Assembly (NCBI GenBank): GCA_026214975.1
Contig: JAOBSW010000538.1
Location: forward strand, 62,001 to 126,000
Direction of reading: 5' to 3'
Length of the DNA: 64,000 bases
From: Gentiana macrophylla
Taxonomy: Eukaryota; Streptophyta; Magnoliopsida; Gentianales; Gentianaceae
The notes under the pieces were generated by a model. It saw only the letters and a list, made by a program, of their open reading frames with translations. It was not told the DNA's origin and did no database searches. The position numbers and the translations under genes are program-made. Below, one piece after another: positions 28,533 to 40,999 of the stretch. Numbering within the stretch: the stretch's first letter is position 1; the number at the start of each line of letters is the position of its first letter.

Positions 28533-30692
28533 GGAGTCAAGAACCCAAAATTAAAGAAAGTTTAATTATCTCAACTGTCAAGAATTAAAAATCATTAAGA
28601 AAGTTGCAATCTTTAAGATGGGAACTTCAAAAACACTGAATTTTGATGCCTAATCAGCAAAACCCAGAAATGGTATTCTTGAGAATGATAAAGTGGTAAG
28701 AGAAAAAGCAGAAGAAGGGGGGAAAGGAGAAACTTGCAGAAGAAAAAAAAAAAAAAAAAAGGAATGGTACTCTCTGAAGAAATTATCAATGCCACAAACA
28801 AATAAGAGAATGAACTATGAAGCAAGTGTTTTTCCAGCCGTGAAGAAAGGGGAAGCAGAAAATATGACTTTGGAATAACAAATAGTTGAAAAATCCCAAG
28901 AGCAAATGGAAACTTTCAAAAAGAAATAAAGAATGGGACTAAAGAAAAGATCAAAAAGTGGGCAAAAGAAAAGATGCTTAGCAAAGGCTACAAGATAAGA
29001 GAAGTGTAGATTGTAGAAGAAAGGGAAAACTCCTCAATATTTTTTATGGCATTTCCAACTTTTTAGTAAAGCTACCGTTTTCATGACATACATTATACAT
29101 ATACATTATTATGTATACATAATTATTATATGTTAGAAAAGTAATACAGTAGTATTATTGTTCAGTTGGGTATGTACAGAGTCTAAAAAACATAGCTTCT
29201 TGTTTTAAATATCATTAACGCATATAATAATGTAGTAAATGGGACAAATGAAGTATGTATGTATTATTGGGTTGTGACTTGTTATTGATGAGTTTTTGTA
29301 TATATTTATTTAAGGTGTGACTAGTGTTGGTTGGAACATCTTTACATTCTTTCCCTCTTTTTGTGCTCTTATGAATGTGGAGTTAATTGATTGTTTAAGT
29401 TAAAGTGGCTATTGTTGATTGAATACTAGTGTTAGTGGGGTTAAGTTGGGAGCCGTCCATCTTGTCTTTTTTATATTGATTACATAGCAAGAGAAAGACA
29501 ATAAAAAGTTTTTGTTGAATCGAAAGAGGAATGGTAGAAGATTTCATTATCGTGACTGGATTGAGGTGTTCAACTCGTGACTTTTTAAGATAAATTCTAT
29601 AAAAAAAACATTCGTATATCTGACGTCATATCAAAATAACATTAAAAAAAAAACACGCGGAAGAAAATGAAACAATACTACCAATCCTCAGAACTGCATG
29701 TCAAATTAAGGAAGATTATAGACTGCACAACATGAATTTCCAAGTTCATATATATGTTGGTGATACTTTAGCCGTGTAAAATGCATAAAACTTAACCTTC
29801 AATACATGTTCTATGAAGTAGATGCCATGTCTAAAAGATTTACAATTTATGTTTTATGTGAATATATATGTATGTGATCAAATAAATGCTTTTATATGAT
29901 TAGATGTGTGCCATATGTTAAACTCAGAAAATGCACTGAACATATATATATGGAGTATCTTATGTGTTGGATGTGAACAACAACATGCAGAGAAACTACG
30001 TACATAAGTTGTATCAACGGGCTCTGCGTCATCCTTGGGCCGGCTCTAGCTGCGGTGGAACTAGCAACTACATGTCCTTATGCAACCTACTGTCGAAATA
30101 AAAAAAAACTATGTGTAGTTTATGGTAGTTTCCGATCGATTCGTCTATTATTATTTTCCTATATATGAAACATTCATTTATAGTTATTCCGAAGCCTATT
30201 CTACAATTCGACATATGATTCAGAGTTTAACTTTTATCCGGAATAGTAATGCATTAATGTTGTTTGTACGGTCTTTCTTCTATGATATATTTACAATTGT
30301 CGCATCACAAAATAACAATATGATATATATTCATATTAATTATTGATATAAAATTATTACTCGCTTACCATAGTTTCATCTCTTTATGCAGTTAGAAAAT
30401 ATTTTATATGTTTAAGTAAGAGATACAAGAAAATGTGAAGTCCCTCCAGCAACAACAAAAAAGTGAAGGAAATTTGTGTTTTACTGTTAAAATGTTTTGT
30501 TTATTTAAAATTATTAACAGTAATAAACCTTCAACATAATTGTTCAATTAAAAAAAAAAAAAAAACTAAGTCAGTTTGCCAACTTACCAATAATGGCAAG
30601 GCTTGTCCAGTCTAAAGAACAAACATAACACACAAGAAATGTTTTGAGGAGTAAAGTGCCTTGATGACAGTAGGTGCACCTGCATTTGTTGA
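28533..30692. other. Upstream region of the kinase and gene desert
   Basis: Presumed promoter and 5' UTR of the kinase gene (purine-rich, with an A-run at about 28741-28759), then about 1.7 kb of AT-rich sequence without genes or clear repeats. An A-run at 30549-30565 may be a retroinsertion tail without a recognisable body. Confidence 0.45.
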
Positions 30693-30725
30693 CCCACCCT
30701 CCCCCCTCCCCCCTCCCCCCTCCCT
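30693..30725 (-). repeat. G-quadruplex-forming tract
   Basis: The plus strand is C-rich with a repeated CCCCCCT unit. The minus strand therefore has at least five runs of three to six G separated by single A or T, well above the minimum for an intramolecular G-quadruplex, with an i-motif on the other strand. No gene is adjacent. Confidence 0.8.
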
Positions 30726-31187
30726 CAATAAGTTATAGGTTGTACTAGTATTTATGATAAACATTTTAATTATAAACTTGTGACCACAAAAGTATTTACA
30801 AAAGAAATGAAACTAGAGGTGTAATTAACTTGACTCAAATGTTAAACGATTAGTTTCAAGCATTCTCATACTCAATTCGTTAGTTCGTGATCATTTTCAA
30901 ACTTAAAATACGTGTAAAAGTAATATCGACTTGTATGATATTCTAACAATCCGACCTAAAAACCCAAACAATTTTTGAAAGCATACGGTTGTTATATTGG
31001 AGAGGAGCAATGGATCAATTTAAATACGACTCAGCCCGGCCCGTTCTTGCCGATAAGCATTACTATAGAGACGAAGAAACCTTGACTGGATCCAAAAGAT
31101 CGTAGGTTCAAATGGGTAGTTCTTCCATGCATGATCACTCCATTTGAGAAATGACCTGATGTGGCATCATCCTACCCACACAAACCG

Positions 31188-31273
31188 TATTATGTAATTA
31201 AATAAATACACTTCGTAATCAGGATGATATCACATTATGTCATTATGTAATTAAATAAATACACTTCGTAATC
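31188..31273. repeat. Direct repeat of 32 bp
   Basis: TTATGTAATTAAATAAATAC plus ACTTCGTAATC occurs twice, about 54 bp apart, immediately before the 17-bp minisatellite. Confidence 0.75.
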
Positions 31274-31275
31274 TA

Positions 31276-31780
31276 ATTGGTGGCCACTGCATCACGGTGG
31301 TCAATGGATCGAGGGTGGTCAATGCATCGTGGTGGTCAATGCATCGCGATGGTCACTGCATCGCGGCGGTCGATTAATCGCGGTGGTGAATGCATCGTGG
31401 TGTCTCTGCATCAGGGGTGGTCACTGCATCACGGTGTCCCTGCATTGGGGGTGATCATTGCATCACGGTGGTCAATGCATCGCGGTGGTCAATGCATCGC
31501 GATGGTCACTGCATCGGAGGTGGTCACTGCATCGGGATGGTCACTGCATCGCGGTGGTCAATGAATCACGGTGGTGAATACATTGGGGTGGTCATTGCAT
31601 CGCGGTGGTGAATGCATTGCGATGGCCACTGCATCGCGTTGTCAATGCATCGGGGGTGGTCAATGCATCGCGGTGTCACTTTATCGCAGTGTCTCTGATC
31701 GGGGTGGTCATCAGATCGGGGTGCCATCATGACGTGGGTGGTCATTTGCATCGCATCGTGGTCAATACATCGAGGTGGTC
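31276..31780. repeat. 17-bp minisatellite
   Basis: About 500 bp of imperfect tandem copies of a 17-mer, GCATCGCGGTGGTCAAT, with 16-bp variants (GTGGTGTCTCT type) and substitutions that change CAAT to CACT or CGCGG to CGTGG. The plus strand is G/T-rich. Because the unit has no stop in some frames it yields several overlapping repetitive open frames that are not genes. Confidence 0.9.
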
Positions 31781-32079
31781 ACCGAAAAAAAAAAAACCTT
31801 TTTTAGCGTCTAGAAGAAGAAAAAAATTTGCGTCCAGAAAAAAAAATCAGCGCTTGTTTTTTTAAATTAATTATGGGTAGTTTGGTTCATGTACTAATTT
31901 TATATCATTATAACCAAATAAGATTTAAGTGTGTCATATTTGCCTAATTAAGTCTAATATACATCCTTTTGGACCCTTGCCCCAAATGTGTGTGTATATA
32001 TATATATATTCACTTATCTCGTGGGATAGAAGATGATGATACTCATGGTTAGAGTTTTACCACTTTTTTTTGAAAAAGA

Positions 32080-32475
32080 CATAACCCTACCACCACCCGA
32101 TACCACCTCCCACCTTAAAACCAACCTCTCATCAACCACCCACCATTGCCGCCACCAGTACCAATAACCATGTCATCATCGGTGTCGGTACCCAACCTAC
32201 CATCACACCGGCCACCAACCACTTATAACTACACACCCTACCACCACCTGTCACTTCTTACCCGGTCACCATATGCCACACCTTATCCTCACCACTCGCC
32301 ATCACCAACCCACCCTATCACCACACGTCGTCACCCACCCTTCTCACCACTTAACCACCCCGACACCACACCACAAATGACCTCCACCATGACATCACAT
32401 ATATGTTGTCGTTGGCCCATATGTTTTCGCATCACCTATTGTCACATCGATCCTTTCGCCACCCAGGACGGACTC
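32080..32475. repeat. CCA-rich degenerate simple sequence
   Basis: A cytosine- and adenine-rich, guanine-poor stretch dominated by CCACC/CCATC repeats. It gives a Pro/Thr/His/Ser-rich open frame at 32146-32484 that reflects composition rather than a protein. A similar block is at 32655-32835. Confidence 0.7.
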
Positions 32476-32593
32476 CAAAGATGAGAGAGGGGTCATGGCT
32501 CAACTCAACTTCGGTCTTGCAATAAAATTACTAAGATACCCTCTAATAATATTAACATCACAGATGTATATTATTTGAACATTTTGAACCAAA

Positions 32594-32660
32594 TTGTCTC
32601 AGATGCTCGATTGGTAAAGTCACTAATTATTTACATTAAGGTCATGACTTCAAATCCACC
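32594..32660 (+). repeat. tRNA-like (SINE head-like) sequence
   Basis: An A-box-like GATGCTCGATTGGTAAAGTC and a B-box-like GGTCATGACTTCAAATCC are spaced about 30 bp apart, as in the RNA polymerase III promoter of tRNA-derived SINEs. It does not fold as a canonical tRNA by eye and no tail was found. Confidence 0.35.
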
Positions 32661-32835
32661 CACCCGGCCGTCATTGACTTACCCTACAGCCACCCGTCGT
32701 TGACCCAACTCTCGACCACCTATCATCACTGACCCACTCCACCATCACCAGCCACTGCCCACCCGGCCACTATCAGCCACACCTTATAACAACGACTCGT
32801 CCCCACTGACTACCGTATATCTTACCTTATCACAT
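32655..32835. repeat. CCA-rich degenerate simple sequence, second block
   Basis: Same composition as 32080-32475 (CCACC, CCATC and CACCCG units), separated from it by the tRNA-like segment. Confidence 0.6.
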
Positions 32836-33604
32836 CACCGATCCCACACTAGTTGTATTACAATATGTATTGTGTTTTGTAAGTCTTGAGCTTTTGATTC
32901 CTTTAGCTTTCATATTTAATACTGTATCAGTGCGCACGTAAGTCGTTATAATCTAGGGATTTAAATTATCGGTCTTGATCAAACGGTCTCAATCCAAAAA
33001 TTTCTCTGTATTTTTTTTTTTTTTTGGTCACACTCATAGTTATCGTACTAGAAATATAGTGGACTAAGCTTTCTATGGTAAAAAAAGAAAAAGGAGATCG
33101 ATAGTATATATTCTTATTCTTTGATGCCCTTCTCCTCTTCTCTCCTCCATTTACTCCATTCTTTTTCTTGGAATAAAGCTGTACTCCAAGATGCTAGATA
33201 GGAAAGTTCTTGTATCAGAAAAAAGAAGGCAAAAAAAATATTCTATAAAAGCTTATTTTTTATATAATAAGATTGTAGGTAAAAGTTAGAGGAAAAGACA
33301 ATCCATTTTGATATAATTGAATATATATAGAGCCTAAAATAAATGGCACAAGGAACATGCAAGAACATGGAGATGGAGTACAGGAGTTTTATTAAGCTGT
33401 ATACGCCTAATATTTTCTTAGGAATATAAATGAAAATAAAAAAATAAAAATTGTGTGTACTGTATCAGTTTGGTCAAAGGTTGTTAAGAAAAGCCTTCTA
33501 GAGTTTGAGAATCCGATGGTAATGAACACACGCAAACCATGATATGTGGCTATAATTTGGTCAAGTTGTGTTTATTAATTGAGCTTTGAACACATTAATT
33601 TTTT
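32836..33604. other. Intergenic, nothing recognised
   Basis: AT-rich DNA with short T and A runs. No coding frame, inverted repeat or terminal motif was found. Confidence 0.4.
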
Positions 33605-33908
33605 ATTTTTCCGTCTTAAAATATAACTCATTTTAATTTTTTTTACTTAGATTAAATAAATGATTGATTGCAACAAGGCATTGACCCTACGTTATATGAC
33701 GTGGTTCTTAATCCGGAAGTTTCGGAATCAAGTCTCAGATGTGAGGATGGTACGAGCGCGTATATTTCGTATCCGTAAAAAAATAATAGATAAACGACTA
33801 AAAAGTGATTGAGAAACGACTAAAAAAATCATGTTATATATAATGACTTATATTGTAGGACGAATCTAAATAAATAGAATGACTTACATTTTAAAACGAT
33901 GGAAGTAC
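33605..33908. mobile_element. Possible Stowaway-like MITE
   Basis: Left end TTTTTCCGTCTTAAAATATA and right end, inverted, ACTTCCATCGTTTTAAAATG read like the common CTCCCTCCGTTTTAAAATATAAGTCA terminus. Exact ends and a TA target could not be fixed. Confidence 0.4.
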
Positions 33909-34940
33909 TCACGAAAAAAATAGAAAAGTGCAATATGTTTTGTTTTGGTATTTCAAAACAACACATAAAAATTAATCCTTTCATCTTCAAAAACATTACA
34001 AAATGAATAGATGGGTGACATAGGTTAGATTGTTTACGCTGCATGCGGCACTAATCGAATCGTGTTCAAAGTATAAAAGGTCACGTCAGCATGACTGGTG
34101 GGTCATCAAACCACCAAAGATAAATCACCTACAACCTCTATAGTTAGTACGAACCTACAGTGAACGGTAGATTTATTTCTCCTAAAATTTGTAACAACAA
34201 AAGATATCTGGATATTTATAACTACTTCCTAAGAATAAAAACAAAATCAAATTCAAGAAAAGCTCCAGTTAATTAATTATTTTCCCTTCAATTCCTACGA
34301 TTCTTTCATCGATTCGAGGATATTTCGTTAAATTATTAATAAATTTGTTATAGTCACCGACAACCGCCAAGTCGACTAATCTCTCCTAAATTCGATAATC
34401 AAGACATGGTCATTAATTATTCTCTAGCAGGAAGACACCCTGCAGACACGGTCATAAGAGTTTGGAATCCCGGAAGCATTAAGGTTTGAGAGACACAATT
34501 CAAGGTATTAATCCAACCGGACTAAGTTTAACCTAGATTATCTATTTCCACAACGAGGGAATGCTTAGTGCTACGAACCGGCGGAGGTAATGTGTTGTTA
34601 CTTACTAAAAATCCAATCTTTTACAAGAATCGCCTAAGATGGATTTTGATACTAGATCAAAATAATCACTTAATCATCGCGCGTCAACAATTAAACGATC
34701 AATTCTAATCCTATATTGGAATCAGAAAATAGACAAATATTAACAATCAAACGAGGAAAAAACTGATTAGACCTCACAACCACATAAAATCGAGGGTTGA
34801 ATAATCAATCAACTGAAATAAAATAATCTAACTACTCATTAAAACAAATAAAGCAATACATTAAGCTCATTACCTTCAATTATTCGAAAAGCCAAGAACT
34901 AGACAGCAACTTGCGCCAACAATGATGCGCAGCATCTGTA
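33909..34940. other. Intergenic, possibly degraded LTR sequence
   Basis: About 34060-34900 is of moderate complexity and in style resembles the leader part of the family A LTRs (tracts of AATCAA and ACAATC, then AACTACTCATT), but no boundary, target duplication or direct match to other parts of the window was established. Confidence 0.3.
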
Positions 34941-34942
34941 TA

Positions 34943-35217
34943 CTACCTCCGTCTCACAAAAAGTGTTCATTTTTTGTTGGACACGGAGATTAAGGAAATA
35001 ATTAATGTGTTGTATTTTAAGAATGAATAGACAATATACCCTTAACTAATCATAAATACTTGTTTTGGAATATGAAAGGATTATGGAAAATTAAATGTTA
35101 AAATAGGGGTATGATTGGAAAAAAAATGTATTTAATGATGTATTGGAAATTTAAATAAACACTTTTTATGGGACAATTCATTTTTCCGTTATAGACACTT
35201 TTTATGGGACGGGGTAG
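34943..35217. mobile_element. Stowaway MITE, 275 bp
   Basis: Inverted ends CTACCTCCGTCTCACAAAAA and CTACCCCGTCCCATAAAAAG are flanked by TA at 34941-34942 and 35218-35219. End sequence, size and TA target are those of Stowaway (Tc1/mariner-derived) elements. Non-coding. Confidence 0.85.
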
Positions 35218-35219
35218 TA

Positions 35220-35946
35220 GTTTTTATTCCCCCCTGAACTGTAAACATAAAACCTAAACTAATGTTTTTTCTTTTTTTACTGCCTGCTCACGTAATACAT
35301 ATGTAACTTAGTGAGAAATGCTAATTTGGGCCAGCCCACTTATTTCTATAACTAGTGAACGTGGTAAAGTGCAATGACAATGCCCAACATAAATCATCAC
35401 AACGATAATATCGAAGAATAAATCCCAACGCGTGAAATAAATCGCGTAAGGTTAAACCGTAACAAAATTTAAAGCGACAAGACAAAAAAAACAACAAAAA
35501 CATATCACATTCTCAAGCGTTAAGTAGTTTTTTCTGAGAGGCGCCAAGATTATGAATCACACTTATCTTCCAAATTTCTATCGTGACTTTCCACCTACAA
35601 AATAAACCACAATATGATGTATCGGAGAACGAGCATCATAAAGTCAATCCTTTGAAACTTTTGACTTTACGTAATGAAACATTATAGAAAACAATAAGCG
35701 GACCATAACTGCGGTCCCGGACGCTTTAGCTTCCAGATCATTAATACGCTTGAAAATGTGTTTACTCATTTTCTATACGATCTGAAGGATATAAAAAGTG
35801 ATTTGGTATTTCAACGTCAATTTTAGTGGGCCAGTCGCTAACGGCGGCCGTCGGTTCACCGACGCGACGTTGTGTTGTTCAAATTAATAAAAGCATTTAA
35901 TATGTTTGTCCATGCATCACGTGGGGCACGCTTCTGGCGCGGATAT
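35220..35946. other. Intergenic, nothing recognised
   Basis: Mixed AT-rich sequence with a short GC-rich palindromic patch at about 35836-35870 (CGGCGGCCGTCGG). No gene or element was identified. Confidence 0.35.
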
Positions 35947-36625
35947 TTGTTTGCTTATTTTTTTTTTTTTGTTGTATTTTATAATAAACATGACTAATCT
36001 TCCATCATACAATACACAATAGAACTTCAAAAATCCGTTTTTTTTTTTTCTTCCATTTTTCAGATAAACTACTAACGGTACACATTTGATAAAAAAAAAG
36101 TACACGGTTTTATTCAATTGTTGTGCCGAAATCAAATCGGAAATTTTCGGTTGATTGAAACTTAAAACTAAAATCGCACTGTCTGTTGGAGGTAATAAAA
36201 TGAACCGTATAAAAATATACACTTTGGTTCGGTTTATGTAACGGAGAATCGGAAAAAAAAATTGATTTCTATGTAACGCTAACTGAATTTCCATTTTATT
36301 TGTTTGCCCTTATTTTGTTGCCCGTATTTTTTGTTGTTTCATTTTATAAATTAAAAACACTAATATTTCATCGTGACACTACACTGTGTTAGAACTTTAA
36401 ATCCGTTTTTTTTTTTCCCTTTCGCGCACAAGCTACTAACGGTACACGTTTGATACAAAAAAAAATACACGGTTTTATTCAATTGTTGTGCCGAAATGGA
36501 ATCGAAATTTTTCGGTTGGAGGTAATAAAATTGAACCGTATCGAGAAATATACGCTTTGGTTCGGTTTATGTAACGGAGAATAAAAAAAAAATCGGTTTC
36601 TATATAACGCTAACGAAATTCCGGT
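35947..36625. repeat. Tandem duplication of about 330-350 bp
   Basis: The segment at 35947-36294 recurs at 36299-36625. Shared blocks include CTACTAACGGTACAC, TACACGGTTTTATTCAATTG, TTGTGCCGAAAT and TTTGGTTCGGTTTATGTAAC. Divergence and small indels show it is not recent. Open frames here are incidental. Confidence 0.8.
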
Positions 36626-37802
36626 TTTTACCTACGGAAAAAAAAAATTGTCAAGTGTCAAGCTAAGAAGGTGGCGCGTAAGCAATACGCGCACATCTTC
36701 TCAAGATTTTATAGATATAAGATAATAATAATTTATAATAATATATTATTAAAAAAAGGGTCCTTCTAATAATAAAATCTTAATATGACTAAAGATCGAA
36801 AATGCACAATTGACTTTAATAGCTCTGTCTTCTCTTCATAAGTCGGGATCTCGACATAGGCGAAAACTGAAATTCTCGGATCTTGAAACGCCGTTTTTCT
36901 TCAATCTTTCACAAAGCTTCCAAAACTGCTCTATAAGTCCTGAAGTCTTCCATCCTCGCCCACGAGCTCTTAAAACCTGAAAATCAACATAAACATACCC
37001 GAAACAGAGCATCTCCCGACAAAATAGATATACAATAAGCACAGAAAAATCCCATAAAATACGGTCTCATCAATGACTCATCTTCAACACGACGCAAATC
37101 GTTTATCATGTATTAATTAACCGATATGGTGCAGATCGTCAATGGTCTCGTATAGCCGCTGTGATGCATGTCGTCGTCGGTTATATATATATATATATAT
37201 AGTTCACAAGACGCAGGCCGTCCTCAGTTCCTTATTGCCGGCGTGATGCAAGCCATTCTCGGTCTTTTATAGCCGACGTGGCACATGTTGTTTTCGGTCT
37301 CAAGTAACTGTTACATCTATTAAATGGGCATTCCGGACATTTATGTCACGAGCCATGATTGCTCTGTAATTGCTTCGAGATATTCACTCAACTACTTTAA
37401 TACATGGCAATGTCTTTGCCTACGACTTCAATATGCAATAACGCACCATGCACGATGAAACACTATATAAAGGAATCATTCTCCATATTTACAAGGTACA
37501 CGTACTCGTTATATGCACGCTTTACATATCGAACTCACTGTCAAAAGAAATTTCTCTATCACCAAACTGACATGACCGTCATAGTGGCTACCCAGAGAAC
37601 AAACTTTGGGCTTTGATCTTACGACTTGTTAATTTATGTTGTAAGCTTCTTTGATCATCATCTGGAGGCCCGATCACGCGCTCGTTTGTGCAAAATTGAC
37701 CCGAGCGATTTGCAACATCGTCATTTGGCTCTAGAACCCTTTTATATTCTTGTGGTTATTAACAGTAGGCCATATGTCCTAAAACCAACAAAACCAACGA
37801 AG
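36626..37802. other. Intergenic with short degenerate repeats
   Basis: Includes a degenerate repeat of about 60 bp at 37140-37305 (TAGCCG-C-GTG-TGCA, then CTCGGT) with a short (TA)n in it. No coding gene is supported. Confidence 0.4.
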
Positions 37803-37807
37803 GAACT

Positions 37808-39479
37808 GATCGGCCTTTTCTAAGTGTCCAATCTCACCGGCAGTGTACCGGGTCAACTGTAGCCTAGAATTGGTGAGTCAATGTTGTATCCCACAGGGAA
37901 TCTGGTCGAGTACCAAAGTCGGTCTTGTTCCTAGTTTAGGTTAACACAAATATTGAACGTGGTGATTTGTCAGATCACCGGTTCTACAAACTAAATATAC
38001 ACAAAATGAAAGATTTAAAACTATATAAAAGAGATAGCCGAGCTATGATCCAATCTAATACTCACAAACCCTAGCTAAGTCCTGCGGTATTCTTGATTTA
38101 CCTAAATGTTCTCGATGTCAAGTAGGGTGTCGTTTCCTGGCTCTGAGAATATACATTATTTCAATAATCTACCTTCTATGTCAGGTTCAACAGTCCGCTG
38201 ACCGGATTTAACTGACCTCACACCGTCTACGATTAATGAAACGCTCGACAAGTCGATACAAAACCTCACACACGAAACCGAACCGAACAACTCGACCGGT
38301 TTGCTGGGGGTGATCCTATAACCCGGTGCCCGTGATCCTCTCGTAAAATACATATGTAAAGACGATACGTGTGATACGATTATCGAGTAGCTAATTCAAT
38401 AAACGTGATAAGAATAAGTTCTAGAACTACGGTAACATCGAGAATCAACAATCAAACATCAAGAACACCACAAGAACAATCTAAGGTTCGATTTCATAGA
38501 CTATCACATAACTCGACTATCGGAAAATTAGCTACTCATTATACTAACAAAAAAACAAGAAATCAACAATAAAAATAACAAAAATAAAGATTGAAAGAAA
38601 GAACAAGAAAGGAAAACGAAATACCAAATATATTAGGCTGTAGAAAATCGATCCACCGAACGAAATCCCGTCAATAACGCGTCAAGCTATCTCCGAGATC
38701 CTCCGGATTACAACAATCTACAACTAACTAATCTAATCTACCTAAAAACTAAGCTAAACTAATGAAAATTGCAGAAAAATGGTGAAAAACGAGTCGGGGA
38801 AGATGATGGATCCAATCTAGATCCAAAATGGGGGTTTTTATAGTGTTTTGGCAGATCTGGACGCTAGGCATGCGCTAGAGAGTGCAGCGCACGCCTAGGA
38901 TGCTAAAAACACGTCATGAAACTTCGGACCAATTTAACTGCTAGGTGTGCGCCTAGCATTTCTCGTGACAGCGCCTGGTGACACACCTTCAGTAAATCGG
39001 TCATAACTTTGTATGTAGACCTCCGATTTGAGTGATTCAAGATGCGTTGGAAAGCTCATTCAATTGTCTACAACTTTCATGAATTTGTCCAGCCCAGAAA
39101 ATGCATATAAGGTGGATAAAAATGCAGATCAATGGAAGGTATGGTTGTAGTACCAACAAGTTTTGATCCGTTTGAACGTTTAAGATTCGGGCACACGTTC
39201 CAATCCTCGTATCTCGCCTTCCGGACATCTCGAACACCTAAGTCCTGTACAAAATCATAACAAATACCACACGTAATCCCTACAGGATACTAGGGCGACC
39301 GAGTATAGTAAATACACCTAAAAGACCGAGAATCCCGCACTTTACGCCCCCAGTCCCGAAACGATAACTACACGGTGTAAATACATCAAAATACAACCAA
39401 ATGTCTCAGATAACATGTAAAATGAGGTATAAATGGGGTATAATTACATAGTAAATAATAGCCAATTTGACTCCCATCA
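37808..39479 (-). mobile_element. Solo LTR, family A copy 2 (Gypsy-like), 1672 bp
   Basis: Begins TGATCGGCC and ends CCCATCA, with the 5-bp direct repeat GGAAC at 37803-37807 and 39480-39484. It is collinear with the copy at 1682-3237, sharing CACCGGCAGTGTACCGGGT, GAGTACCAAAGTCG, GTAGACCTCCGAT, GCGTTGGAAAGCTCATTCAA and the end TTGACTCCCATCA. No internal domain is present on either side. Minus orientation is inferred from family resemblance. Confidence 0.9.
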
Positions 39480-40290
39480 GGAACCAACCAAGCCAACGAA
39501 GGAATATTGAATTAATATCCAATTTGACATATTTTCACTTACGTGTACGTAAAGGAAGTACGAAAAAGACATATGTGCGTATATATACAACATACACATA
39601 ACAATGGAAATATTTAAAATACAACCATGGTAGAATGTTGAATCAAATGACATGCAACATATTCTTCCATTTAGATAACAGTTGTGTATTATGTGAAATA
39701 AATCAAAATACAATAATGTGACGCATTTCACCTGGTAAAACATTGGAAATAATTAACTAGACGTCAATATGAGAATACTTGACTTTTTCTCTCTCTAAAA
39801 ATCCTGCTCAAACCAATCTTCTCTGCCCACTTTTCATCTTCTTGCCCCTTTCGGCGCCGGCGGCGCTACACTGCCGGCGTCCAATCCTATTCGTTAGTTT
39901 TCTTTCTGTCTCCTTCTTCCGGTTTACTGTTGCTCCGGCAACCTTCTCTGACTCACTTCTTTCAAGCTTTCGGGCTTGCCTCTTTGTGAGGGTGATGGCT
40001 CGGAGATCAAGCCGCATGAGGCTGATGGTAGTTGGATCTTGTTCGTAGTGGTAGTGTTGGCAGGTCTTGGTCCTTTCTTGCCCATATCTGTTCGTTCTTG
40101 TAGGTGGCCGGCGGCAATGCTTACCTTTCTTCACGGTGAAGCCAAGATGGTTGGTCGTGGTGCAGCGGAGATTCAGCGGTGTTAATTAACTTTCATAGTC
40201 TGTCAATATTTCGGGCTTCTCTTTCCGCTAGAAGGTAGCGGTGGATTTTCTGCATTGTCTACCTCTCGATGTGGTTTCTCTCGGGTCTAA

Positions 40291-40769
40291 GGGGCTGTTT
40301 GTTTAACAAATTTAGCACTTAATCTAAAAAAATTAAGTGATAATAAATTAAGAGGTGTTTGTTAATTATTTTTTACCCTTCTTATTACGTTAAGAGCATC
40401 TGAATATAGAAACAATTTACACGTTAACTTTTCAGTGGCAAAGATGCCGCTTAACGCTGAATTATTGTCTGCCCATGAATCTGTGTACCACTCCTGCCAA
40501 TAATATATATTTACGAATTATGACTTTTCAAAACAATTGTGCATATATAATATGTTTTTTTAGACAAGTAACCTTTGTATATATAAACACACACTCACAG
40601 ATACAGATACATATACATATATATGTATATACATACATACAAATATAATACACATAACTCACAGATACAGATACATATACATATACATACATACAAATAT
40701 AATACACATAAATATATACATACATATCATGGCAAAAAAAAATATACATACATATATACACACACACAC

Positions 40770-40800
<31 letters not shown>

Positions 40801-40999
40801 GCATGAAAAAGATCGTTATAATGACGCATATGTATCTTTATTATATTGATGATATAATGTAAGATGAGCTCATTAAATAAATCAATTTATGATTTTACAC
40901 GTATACTGCTACCAAACAAGTTTAATCATTTCCAAAGATTTAATCAATTCGATTATTTAACGATTCAGACTTCAGATTTCAGATTTAACAAACTACCCC
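40291..40999. mobile_element. Tourist/Harbinger-like element, 709 bp
   Basis: Ends GGGGCTGTTTGTTTAAC and, inverted, GGGGTAGTTTGTTAAATC, flanked by TAA at 40288-40290 and 41000-41002. It is inserted in the retroposon at 39783-41290. Much of its length is an ATACAT/TATACA microsatellite (about 40600-40800). Non-coding. Confidence 0.6.
40600..40800. repeat. ATACAT/TA microsatellite cluster
   Basis: Repeated ACATATACAT and ACACATA units with a duplicated CTCACAGATACAGATACATA segment, inside the Tourist-like element. Open frames rich in Tyr/Ile/His are artefacts of the repeat. Confidence 0.85.

Noticed and set aside
31075..31170. tRNA-like GTAGGTTCAAATGGG (B-box) sequence
   Set aside because: No convincing A-box at the right distance and no tail, so not called as a SINE or tRNA.
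31277..31865. Several overlapping open frames of 60-95 codons rich in Arg-Gly-His-Ser-Val
   Set aside because: They are readings of the 17-bp minisatellite in different frames and strands, with no non-repetitive part.
32146..32484. 112-codon Pro/Thr/His-rich frame
   Set aside because: Produced by CCA-rich low-complexity DNA; no start context, introns or recognisable domain.
40528..40862. Tyr/Ile/Cys-rich frames on both strands
   Set aside because: Translation of the ATACAT microsatellite.
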